Of a stretch of 30,046 bases of DNA, positions 1 through 7,800 are shown piece after piece. The position numbers were made by a program, and so were the translations under genes. The stretch is from the IMG/VR virus record IMGVR_UViG_3300030329_006293, positions 6,725 through 36,770 of that record; one strand, given 5' to 3'. How positions within the stretch are numbered: the stretch's first letter is position 1; each line of letters begins with the position of its first letter. The notes below the pieces were generated by a model. It was not told the DNA's origin and made no database searches. It saw nothing but the letters and a program-made list of their open reading frames with translations. This DNA comes from a virus.

Positions 1-2
1 AT

Positions 3-392
3 GAAGGAGGCAACCAATCATTCTTCGATATGGTGGATTTGCACGCGCATCATGCAACAGTGTATGCGTATCCTCCAAAGAAAGTTGCGATGCATTTTCC
101 AATGGCAAAGATACAGCCGCGTGATAGCCCACTCAAACAGCACGATGCTATCGTAGATGCGTGTGATATTTTGATTGTTGCTACTGATAGGCCATGGGCA
201 GAGTATCAACAAGATTTGTGTTGGAGAGCAGCACGTCGAGCTGAGCGCCAAGGAAAGCAAGTGATTTGTGTTTATCCACAAGGAGTTATTGGTCCAGAAC
301 CATGGAACTTTGAAGTTCCAGAGCAACAAGCACCAGACCCGAAAATGCTTGCTAAGGCGATAAAAATTGCAAAGGGAGATGAAGAAGAATGA
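3..392 (+). CDS. SLOG-like Rossmann-fold protein, 5' end outside window
   Basis: The reading frame is open to the left edge, so the N-terminus is missing; the internal ATG at 30 is probably not the true start. The visible part begins with a Gly-Gly stretch followed by FFDMVDLHAH, then a strand ending in AYPPKK, then RDSPLKQHDAIVDACDILIV and a helix before GKQVICVYPQG. This order (GG loop, PP turn, RD..IVDACD, final Rossmann strand) resembles SLOG-superfamily proteins, which bind or cleave nucleotides or nucleotide-derived ligands. The usual Gly-Thr loop after the LI strand is not obvious; WAEYQQDLCWRAA stands there instead. Its stop overlaps the DNA polymerase start as ATGA, so the two are co-translated. 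A role in nucleotide metabolism is inference from fold and neighbours. Confidence 0.6.
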   Translation, partial: EGGNQSFFDMVDLHAHHATVYAYPPKKVAMHFPMAKIQPRDSPLKQHDAIVDACDILIVATDRPWAEYQQDLCWRAARRAERQGKQVICVYPQGVIGPEPWNFEVPEQQAPDPKMLAKAIKIAKGDEEE

Positions 393-2845
393 AGTACACT
401 CATCTCTGTGTTAGGTACGCTGATAAAAAGCGTTCGTTTCCTGAAATATGGTTGCAGCATAGAGATGAAGATGGCAATTTGCATTTATCGAAACAGGCCG
501 AATCTCCACCTCACGTACTTTACGTTAGTGAAGATGCTCCTTTGAAAAAGGATGATGTTCGCGTGAAAAATGTGACTGAAGGATTTATTGGTTATCGTGG
601 AGAAAAATTGAAGCGAATCGAATTAAATTGGCCGCTCACTAGGAAAGAAATACGCGAGTATGTACAGTCATTTGAACGTACATGGGAAGCCGACTACGAA
701 TATCTTATTCGCTTTATGGTGGAGCATGAAATTGAAATGACCGATAATAGACGTGTGTGTAATATCGATATTGAGACTTACATGTGTCTTGATTCAGAAA
801 AATCGCCTCAGCCGGTTTTAACAATGACCGTACACGACAGCTTTACAGATAAAATGTGGGTATTTGGTTGGTCTGAAAACTTTACTATTCCGTTAGAATC
901 TAAGAAAAGTCCGCAAGGACGTGATGTCGACATTTTAATTAGAGGCACTGAAGTTGAAATGTGGCAAGATTTCATATTGTGGTGGGATGAATATCGTCCA
1001 GATATTGTGACTGGATGGAATGTGGAATACTTCGATATGGCATACATTATCAACAGACTTCAAAGACTTGAAGGGAATGGTATGCAACCACTTTCAAACG
1101 CTTTAAGTCCTTATGACGATAGACCTTGGGCCGCGCGTAAACGCGGAAAGGCATATGTTCAGCCATCTATTCATGGTCTCGATATACTTGACCTAAAACG
1201 CGCTTATGAACGCTTAGTTGGAGGTCGTAGAAGTATGACTGAAAAAGGCATTAGAGCACTCACTTCTTACAGTCTTCAGAATGTTGCAGTTCATGAATTA
1301 GGATGGGGGAAATTACCTCCCGCGAAAAGAATTGATGAAGCGTGGGATTCTGAGGACATCGCAGATTTGTGGCAACTTATCGACTATAACATTACTGACG
1401 TAGAAGCTTGTGTTGAAATTGATTTAAAGGCTGGGTTGACCGAGTATTATGTTGCACAACAGTGCAAGTTCCCGTACCCATTCAATGCATGGGACCAGAA
1501 CTCACGTATTATTGATGCGCAATTACTCAGAACATTTCATGGAGAAGTCGTATTGCCTTCTAAGCCTCCATATCGTAAGCAGACATTTGAAGCAGCAAAA
1601 GTTTTCTATCCACCTGCTGGAGTATTCAAAAATGTTGGATGTCTTGACATTGCTGCGATGTATATCAACGTTATTCTGTCATGCAACATCTCGCCTGATA
1701 CTATAGTGGGGCCAGATTTTGATGGTCCAAAATGTTGTGTAAATGATGTATTCTTTAGACTCGATAAGAAAGGAATTATTCCTACTGCTGTTGAGAATGT
1801 TCTAGCACAACGAAAGAGAGCAAGAAAGGCAGCTGTTGAAGCATTGAATCGTGGAGACAAGGAATTGCACAAGGCGTTGTGGGTAGAGCAGGGAGCATGG
1901 AAGACGTTGCAATTATCATTTTATGGTGTCACAAGTTTGCCGAGCTTCAGACTAAATGACCCTCGTGTAGCGCGTGGTATCACATGGACTGGCGAGTTTT
2001 TGATTAAGTACACTTGGTGGTTGGTAGAGCAAGATGAGTTTGCAATGCCGTTATATGGTGATACAGATTCGGTCTACATAAAGCTTCCCGATGAGTGGGA
2101 CAGAGAGCGGTGCTTCATGTATATGAATGCTCTACAGGATGACATCAATGATGCATACAACAAGTTTATGCTTGAACCTCATGATTTCTCATTCACACCA
2201 TGGACAGAAGAAGAGGAAATCACTTTTGATTTCACGATTGGTGTTAAAGACCACAGTATGGAATTGAAATTCGAGAAGTGGTACACTGCAATGCTTGTTG
2301 AAGGTGTTAAGAAACGATATGCAGGAAATAAAGTGTGGGAAGAAGGAGCAGAGAAGAATAATGTTATTGATGTCACTGGCTATGAAGCCGTTAAGAAAGA
2401 TACTCATGAAGTGTTTCGACACGCTCAAGCGGAAATGTTCCGCCTTCTTCTTGATGGTGCGACCCAAGAAGAAGTACAGAACTGGGTAGATGAAAAGCGC
2501 GACATGGTTTTCAGTTTGCCTCCAGAAGAACTCGCGTTTTCAAAACAGCTTACCAAGCCACTTGAGAAATACAAGGTACGCGCACAACATGTGAAAGCAG
2601 TGGAGTATGGAATACGGGCCTTCCAGAGGGAGTTTTCCGTGGGAGAAGATATTACCATGCTCAAAGTAAAAGGCACCCCTGAGGGCTATCCTGAGCATGA
2701 AGGAATTATTCCTTTTGACCCAGATAGGGGTCTTCATGAAGATTGGATTCCGTTCGTAGATAGAGAAGCCATTTGGAAAGATGGTGTTGGAAAGAAAATC
2801 CAAACGACTCTTACGCGTATAGGAATGAACGAGGTGAAGATATAA
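389..2845 (+). CDS. polB: Family B DNA polymerase with 3'-5' exonuclease
   Basis: Replicative DNA polymerase of 818 residues. Exonuclease motifs are present: Exo I NIDIET (Asp127, Glu129), Exo II around TGWNVEYFD (Asn211, Asp216) and Exo III YNITD (Tyr333, Asp337). Polymerase motif A is DIAAMY (Asp420) followed by the archaeal-looking NISPDTI. Motif B is KTLQLSFYG (Lys505-Gly513), where Leu509 replaces the usual Asn of KxxxNSxYG. Motif C is YGDTDS (556-561). A thumb motif KKRYAG follows. Length and spacing fit a complete archaeal-type PolB; no protein-priming insertion is evident. The ATG at 389 overlaps the previous stop and has GGAGAT about nine bases upstream. The stop overlaps the next start as TAATG. 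Confidence 0.95.
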   Translation: MKYTHLCVRYADKKRSFPEIWLQHRDEDGNLHLSKQAESPPHVLYVSEDAPLKKDDVRVKNVTEGFIGYRGEKLKRIELNWPLTRKEIREYVQSFERTWEADYEYLIRFMVEHEIEMTDNRRVCNIDIETYMCLDSEKSPQPVLTMTVHDSFTDKMWVFGWSENFTIPLESKKSPQGRDVDILIRGTEVEMWQDFILWWDEYRPDIVTGWNVEYFDMAYIINRLQRLEGNGMQPLSNALSPYDDRPWAARKRGKAYVQPSIHGLDILDLKRAYERLVGGRRSMTEKGIRALTSYSLQNVAVHELGWGKLPPAKRIDEAWDSEDIADLWQLIDYNITDVEACVEIDLKAGLTEYYVAQQCKFPYPFNAWDQNSRIIDAQLLRTFHGEVVLPSKPPYRKQTFEAAKVFYPPAGVFKNVGCLDIAAMYINVILSCNISPDTIVGPDFDGPKCCVNDVFFRLDKKGIIPTAVENVLAQRKRARKAAVEALNRGDKELHKALWVEQGAWKTLQLSFYGVTSLPSFRLNDPRVARGITWTGEFLIKYTWWLVEQDEFAMPLYGDTDSVYIKLPDEWDRERCFMYMNALQDDINDAYNKFMLEPHDFSFTPWTEEEEITFDFTIGVKDHSMELKFEKWYTAMLVEGVKKRYAGNKVWEEGAEKNNVIDVTGYEAVKKDTHEVFRHAQAEMFRLLLDGATQEEVQNWVDEKRDMVFSLPPEELAFSKQLTKPLEKYKVRAQHVKAVEYGIRAFQREFSVGEDITMLKVKGTPEGYPEHEGIIPFDPDRGLHEDWIPFVDREAIWKDGVGKKIQTTLTRIGMNEVKI

Positions 2846-3903
2846 TGCCAGACCCAACAGGAAAAAGGAGAACAAATAAGGTCCTAGCACCTAAGAATTC
2901 GATAGCAAATGACGTTGATACGTTAACTGAAATGGCATATCTAGACCTTGTAGAATCAGGCACTTCAAACAATCGTTTAGTTGGAGAATGGGCTATGCAA
3001 CCTGAAGGAGAACAAGATATGTTGGAACTTCACAATTATACGATGGTTTTGAGAAATCCATGGAATTGTGTTGGACGCCATTTTGGAGCTAAACATGTCG
3101 GAATAATCATTGAGTTTTTCGATGTTATTAGAGGCGATAATCCTGGATTCATTCATAGAGAATGGAAGTTTTACGAAAAATGGATGACGCTGAACAATAC
3201 TCCTTTTGGAACGAAACACTATCCGTACACGTATGGAATAATCATTAACGGAGCATCTAGACAGTGGAAAGAATGTGTGCGCAAATTGAAGGAGAATATG
3301 AACACTCGACATGCAGGAATTGTGTGTTGGAATACTGATGGATGGTGCCCTGACGCAGATGGCGTGCATCATCGTGATTTTGTACCTTGCACATATCAGT
3401 TCCACTTTCAAGTCATTGATGGCAAACTGTGCATGACAACTATGATGCGGTCGCAGGACGCATTGAAGGGGTGGTGGTTAGATTGCTTCCTCTATAGTAA
3501 TTTAGCGATGATGATGGCTGATGAGTTAGATATTCCTGTAGGACACTACACAGTATTTCAAAACAATTTCCACGTCTATCCATCTGACCGCGCAGCGCTC
3601 GATACGTTCCTAAGTGAATTTCGTTTATATCCGGGACCGACTGAAGGTTCCCTCGCACCTAAGCTGTCCTCGGCAGATAGTTTGGAAATTCATACGGCGT
3701 TACTACACCTTTACTCTGCTGTTGAAAAGGAGGAACCTTTATATACAGTTGAGCACATCGAGCGTATAAGAGAACCGTACTGGCGTTCACTACTCGCGAT
3801 AGTATTCACAAAATATGACCCAAAAAATAAGGAACTGGAAAAATACATGGTTTCGACATCACACTCCAACTGGAGACAAAACATCATAAATGAGGTGAAC
3901 TAA
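2845..3903 (+). CDS. Thymidylate synthase-family enzyme, probable dCMP hydroxymethylase
   Basis: 352 residues from the ATG that shares a base with the polB stop; GAGGTGA lies eight bases upstream, favouring it over an in-frame ATG at 2773 inside polB. Family hallmarks: YTYGIIINGASRQW (129-141), the phosphate-binding region NMNTRHAGIVCWN (161-172), the nucleophile in PCTYQFHFQV (Cys182), RSQD (Arg202, Ser203, Asp205) and HVY (His243, Tyr245). Without any gap from RSQD to the following Tyr, Asp213 falls where thymidylate synthases carry the Asn that recognises dUMP. Known dCMP-specific relatives, such as T4 dCMP hydroxymethylase, carry Asp there. It probably uses methylenetetrahydrofolate to modify C5 of dCMP. 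The family is firm; substrate and product (hydroxymethyl or methyl) are inference. No modified-dCMP kinase or glucosyltransferase is visible. Confidence 0.8.
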   Translation: MPDPTGKRRTNKVLAPKNSIANDVDTLTEMAYLDLVESGTSNNRLVGEWAMQPEGEQDMLELHNYTMVLRNPWNCVGRHFGAKHVGIIIEFFDVIRGDNPGFIHREWKFYEKWMTLNNTPFGTKHYPYTYGIIINGASRQWKECVRKLKENMNTRHAGIVCWNTDGWCPDADGVHHRDFVPCTYQFHFQVIDGKLCMTTMMRSQDALKGWWLDCFLYSNLAMMMADELDIPVGHYTVFQNNFHVYPSDRAALDTFLSEFRLYPGPTEGSLAPKLSSADSLEIHTALLHLYSAVEKEEPLYTVEHIERIREPYWRSLLAIVFTKYDPKNKELEKYMVSTSHSNWRQNIINEVN

Positions 3904-3905
3904 AA

Positions 3906-4265
3906 ATGGCTTATGGATTAATGAAAATAACGAAGCTCGGCGGAGGACGCTATGTGGGTATTCCAATTCACATTGCTGGAAATATCGCTGAAGGACAGAA
4001 CTTGAAAATTGAAATGACCGACAACCAAACTCTGGTATGCAAGCCAGTAGTACCTGAAGAATATGCTCGTGATGACACGAGTAGGGTTAGACTGCGAACT
4101 GCGTACGATGAGCAAAAGTGGTTCCGTATTCCGACTGCTTTGGTACGTACCTTGAATGACATGTGGGAAATTGGCGAACAGATAATCGTTCGATACGACA
4201 ATGAAACAAGTGTTATTACAGTACAGCCCACTGCAGCTCGAAAGGTGGAATCGGTAAATGTCTGA
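3906..4265 (+). CDS. Tandem AbrB-like (swapped-hairpin) DNA-binding protein
   Basis: 119 residues holding two related halves. The first (about 7-48) reads KITKLGGGRYVGIPIHIA, then IAEGQNLKIEM and TLVCKPV. The second (about 62-108) reads TAYDEQKWFRIPTALV, then WEIGEQIIVRY and SVITVQP. Both follow the AbrB/MazE/SpoVT pattern of a basic or aromatic strand, an Ile-Pro turn, a helix, Gly, and two short strands. Such proteins bind DNA, usually as dimers; a tandem copy could form the fold as a monomer. It starts three bases after the preceding stop, with GAGGTG eight bases upstream, so it belongs to the polymerase operon. A role as transcription regulator is inference. Target sites are unknown. Confidence 0.6.
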   Translation: MAYGLMKITKLGGGRYVGIPIHIAGNIAEGQNLKIEMTDNQTLVCKPVVPEEYARDDTSRVRLRTAYDEQKWFRIPTALVRTLNDMWEIGEQIIVRYDNETSVITVQPTAARKVESVNV

Positions 4266-4614
4266 AGATTACGAGAAAATCAACAAACCTGAATTGATTG
4301 CACTATGTGAAGAGCGTGGCTTGGACCATGAAGGTCAAACTGCAAAAGAGTTGAGAACTGCACTTAGATATTTCGATAAGCGAGAAATCTATGATTGTGA
4401 CACTTGCCATTATTTCGAGGGAAGTGTGCTGGTTAGAAAGTTTATTCCTAGTAGGTCTGGCGATATGATTGGAGATGTATGTCGACAGTATAAATGCTGG
4501 CTTACAATAAAAATGAAAGGATGCGAAGAGTACATTAATGTTGATACAGCGAATGACCCGAACAGAGCAATGACTAAAGATGCTAGTCGAACAAATCACA
4601 ATTTACCTGAATAA
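4258..4614 (+). CDS. SAP/HeH-like helical motif plus Cys-rich (zinc-binding) protein
   Basis: 118 residues, beginning inside the end of the AbrB-like gene (eight-base overlap). Residues 8-37 (INKPELIALCEERGLDHEGQ, then TAKELRTALR) match the helix-extended loop-helix shape of SAP/HeH domains, which often bind nucleic acid. After it come CDTC (Cys47, Cys50), Cys75, YKCWL (Cys80) and GCEEY (Cys89), a spacing that could hold one zinc. The C-terminus is polar and probably disordered. The same ELxALCEERxLD signature recurs in the acidic protein near the capsid gene (24193-24543). Last gene of the rightward operon. Function unknown; DNA binding is inference. Confidence 0.7.
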   Translation: MSEDYEKINKPELIALCEERGLDHEGQTAKELRTALRYFDKREIYDCDTCHYFEGSVLVRKFIPSRSGDMIGDVCRQYKCWLTIKMKGCEEYINVDTANDPNRAMTKDASRTNHNLPE

Positions 4615-4830
4615 TCAGCTCACTTGAGCTATGTAAACTTGCAGGTTCGCCAGGGTATTTAAAGCATACACTTTTCTTCCGCGTACGCGGGCGTAAACAA
4701 CGGAAATTACCTACATTTGCCATGTCATACAAGCCCCAGAAGATAAGGGCAAAGACGGGCATGATTTCTGATACGCGCGTGCCCCTTTACCCCCTTTTTG
4801 ATATAGCTAATAGGGGAAGTTATTCTTCGG

Positions 4831-4850
4831 ACACGGAGCATGCTCCGTGT
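4831..4850. repeat. Perfect 20-base palindrome
   Basis: ACACGGAGCATGCTCCGTGT is its own reverse complement. It is enclosed by AGGGG (4812-4816) and CCCCT (4854-4858), which can pair around it, and a short AAG/CTT hairpin can form between the left outer arm and the palindrome. The whole could fold as a three-way junction in either transcript. It may act as a terminator, RNA-stability element or protein-binding site. Confidence 0.75.
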
Positions 4851-4853
4851 GAA

Positions 4854-4880
4854 CCCCTTTTTCATAAAATACGATAAAAA
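4854..4880. terminator. T-rich terminator candidates on both strands
   Basis: On the + strand CCCCTTTTT directly follows the base-paired region. On the - strand the hub gene stop is followed by TTAACATTTTTATCG and then TTTTATGAAAAAGG, so a T5 run lies just after its stop. Archaeal termination commonly uses short T-tracts with little or no hairpin requirement. Assignment is by pattern only. Confidence 0.45.
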
Positions 4881-4882
4881 TG

Positions 4883-7800
4883 TTAAGGTTTAACGAATCT
4901 CTGAATTACTGTCAGAGAATCCTTTTCCCATTTGTAAATCGAATTTTCTAACGCAGAAATGTATGAAGTTGCTGGAGTGGTGATTTCTTCGCTTTCAACT
5001 TGAATTATAGGTTGTGCATCATTAGCAATAGTTCCATATCCCGCTAAGAACGACCCAACCAAAAACCATTCTCCGTCTCCATCAACAACTGTTGGTGATT
5101 TGTCTTCTCCTGCGATAATTCTTCCTGTGGAATCGCGTACGTACATCATCATTGTCGTACTCAGTGCAAGCGGGCTCGGAGCATCACATTTTTCAGTATA
5201 TCGGTTTCCGATATCTTGTTCTTTCTGTTCATTCTTTTTCAATTGATTGATTGTGCGCTGCGCCTCGACATAATCTGTATTCTCAATAATTGTTGTCAAT
5301 TGCAGACTCGTCTTATGTTCCCGCGATTCATACTCAATTCCAGTCACTCTAAACACGTTTGTCGTTCCTGTTGGAGAATCTCCAGTCACGGCATACTTGT
5401 CCATAATTCTAACAACAGCATTCCTATCGAACATCAATCCTAAACTTGCATTCTCATAAAGTGGATGGCATCCTGATAATGTGAGTGTTCCTGAATACTG
5501 GTCTTGTGCATAAATCGTTTTCAGTGCTTCTGCAGCTTTTTTCGCTAGTTCAAATGATGTGATGTTTTTCTCAGATTTGAACTCAAACTCTTTTCGATAC
5601 CCTGTTAACGTTTGCATTTGTGGAACATCTAAAATCCATGAAATTGGAGGAGAAGATGTATTTGCTGTTGGAAGACCTGGAATTGTGTATGTTCCAGAAG
5701 CCTCATCTGGAGACGCACCAATGATTCTAAATCTAGTGTACATATTTTCGATATCTTGACTAATTTTTGTGTACGTCATATATTTCAAAATGTCTGGGTC
5801 TTCTGTTCGATTTGAAAATGAATACTGGTGAATGCCTGGATTGTTGTATGCAAAATCAGTTATTGTTGTCATCTTCTCAAATACTAATGTGTTGTTTCCA
5901 GACAAATCGGTGTGAATCCAAACCTTAGCGTCGTACTGCTGTGCGAGCTTCACGATACTTTTCCACACAGTTTCATTGGTGGAACTGAAGTATGATAACT
6001 CGAATGTTGATGAATCGTTATATCCTGTTCCATACACATCATCAGCTCCATCTAGAGTATAATCACATACCACGGTGCCCCACTCTGATACTCTAGAACA
6101 AAGTGAGTGGAAAACATCGCGGACTGTACTTTTATTTGACGCTCGAAGTAAACCACCAGTTGATGGATTTGAATAGTACGATATTCTAGACATTTTAATG
6201 TTGCCAATATCTGTCACTGGTTGGTAGTCAGCCGAACCTGCTCCCCAAAGAACCAATCTGCGCTGTGCATCCCATTTCCAATATAGGTTTTCTCCGGCAA
6301 CTTTCCATGCTCCACTAACAACTGAGAAATAACTTGAAATGTGCGAGCCCTTTCCTCTGAATCCACAAACTGGGAACATTGTGGGCATCTCAACAGAACC
6401 TGCCGCGCTCCCTCCTTTGTCAGACACCATCACGTTATAATTCAAGTCTCTTGCAGCTTGAGTGCTCAGCCAATCTTCATATTCCCAGAATCCAAATTCT
6501 GCACCTGATATGTATGGTCCTGCACGACTTGATGGAGTATGTTGCCAAGTTGGTGGACTGCCCTGTCCATATGTGATGTCATATCCTGGTAGAGAGCGTA
6601 TTTGTGAACTGTATGTGACTCGTCCATGGTGTCCAACCATATTTCCAGTACCATCACTATTAGTGTTTTCATTAAGCGCTGATTTTAGATGCGCACCTTC
6701 ATCGTATATTGTCCATGCAGTATTTGTCACGCCTGAAATATGGTTTATTAGCGCATCATTTGCAATTGCAATTCCCACTGCCCAAGCGATTGCTGGAGAA
6801 AGATATCCTGGATTTGGCGTCCCACCAATGTCCGTTCCATCAGTTTCTTGTGGGTGGTTTGGATTCCCTAACATTTCAAATACTAACGCATAAGTTTCTC
6901 CTCTTTCAATGTTTACTGGAGTCGATTCTAGATTCCAACCAAATAGCGTATATGCATCAGCATAGTTTTCATCGTGCATAAATACTTCATGTCCATGTCC
7001 TCTTTTATTGTCAGGGTAATTTGTGTTGTGATTCATCAACATGTAGTTAGTGGCAATAGTTTCTCCAGCTGGGTAGTGTGGTGAAGGCACTGGATTTTCT
7101 GGCTCAATAGTAATCTGAATTGGATTTCCATCACTATCTTTCATCACCTCTACAGCTGCGTATGACAAATCGTCCAAATTTGTCCAATCAATTCCAGCTT
7201 CTGGCGTACCACCTAATTGTCCTAATGATACAGCAGAAGGAACCATTTCTTTTTTATTGACGTGTGTGTCATATTTTGTTGTTGCTCCTCCTGATGATAC
7301 TGTGCTTCCAGATTGAGCCGACTCGCTTTGTGTACATTTTACAAGTGTGACTTTCAAATCTAGTCCTGGTCCAAATGTGTTGTATGGTTGCCCACGTGCT
7401 GTGTCATGAAGTCTAGTTTCTTGTGGGCATCCGACGATTTCGTGCCATCCATAATTTCCTGGAGACAGAGCTGAAGTTTGGTCCCATCCGTCATCGGCAA
7501 TTACATTCGTTCCGCTCGCGATATTATTGCCATGCTCGTCTTTTCCTCTAGACGCTGTGATTTGGGAAGGATATCGACGTATGCATTTTGCTATTGGAAA
7601 GAAAATGTTTGTAATTTGGTCGTCTCTAGTTGCTTCGAATGTTTGCGCTACAACCTTTTTAGCTCCATTACTAAAGTAAAACTCGTCTGCAGAATAATAA
7701 TTTCCACTACCCAATACTGGCCTTTCTACTGTACTTAGCGGATTTACATCTTCTGGAAAATCTACCCATGGGTCATCTTCACTTCCATCACCAGTTGACA

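Larger units (their letters stand above)
4615..4882. other. Convergent intergenic region with GC-rich palindromes and T-tracts
   Basis: 268 bases between two convergent genes. From left to right: a small hairpin AGCTC-ACTT-GAGCT (4617-4630), a TATA-like TATTTAAAGC on the + strand near 4654-4663, the palindrome CCGCGTACGCGG (4679-4690), GC-rich sequence, a CCCCCTTTTTG tract (4793-4803 region), and a perfect 20-base palindrome (4831-4850) flanked by AGGGG and CCCCTTTTT. A 51-codon ATG frame (4722-4877) exists but has no ribosome site or recognisable product. The region probably ends transcription from both sides and may encode a small structured RNA. Confidence 0.6.

Noticed and set aside
2773-2844. 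ATG at 2773 as the start of the thymidylate synthase-like protein
   Set aside because: It would put 24 residues inside the polB gene; the ATG at 2845 has a good ribosome site and the usual TAATG coupling.
4722-4877. 51-codon ATG frame (open from 4611) in the convergent gap
   Set aside because: No ribosome site, no recognisable product, and its codons run straight through the 20-base palindrome; better explained as structured noncoding DNA.
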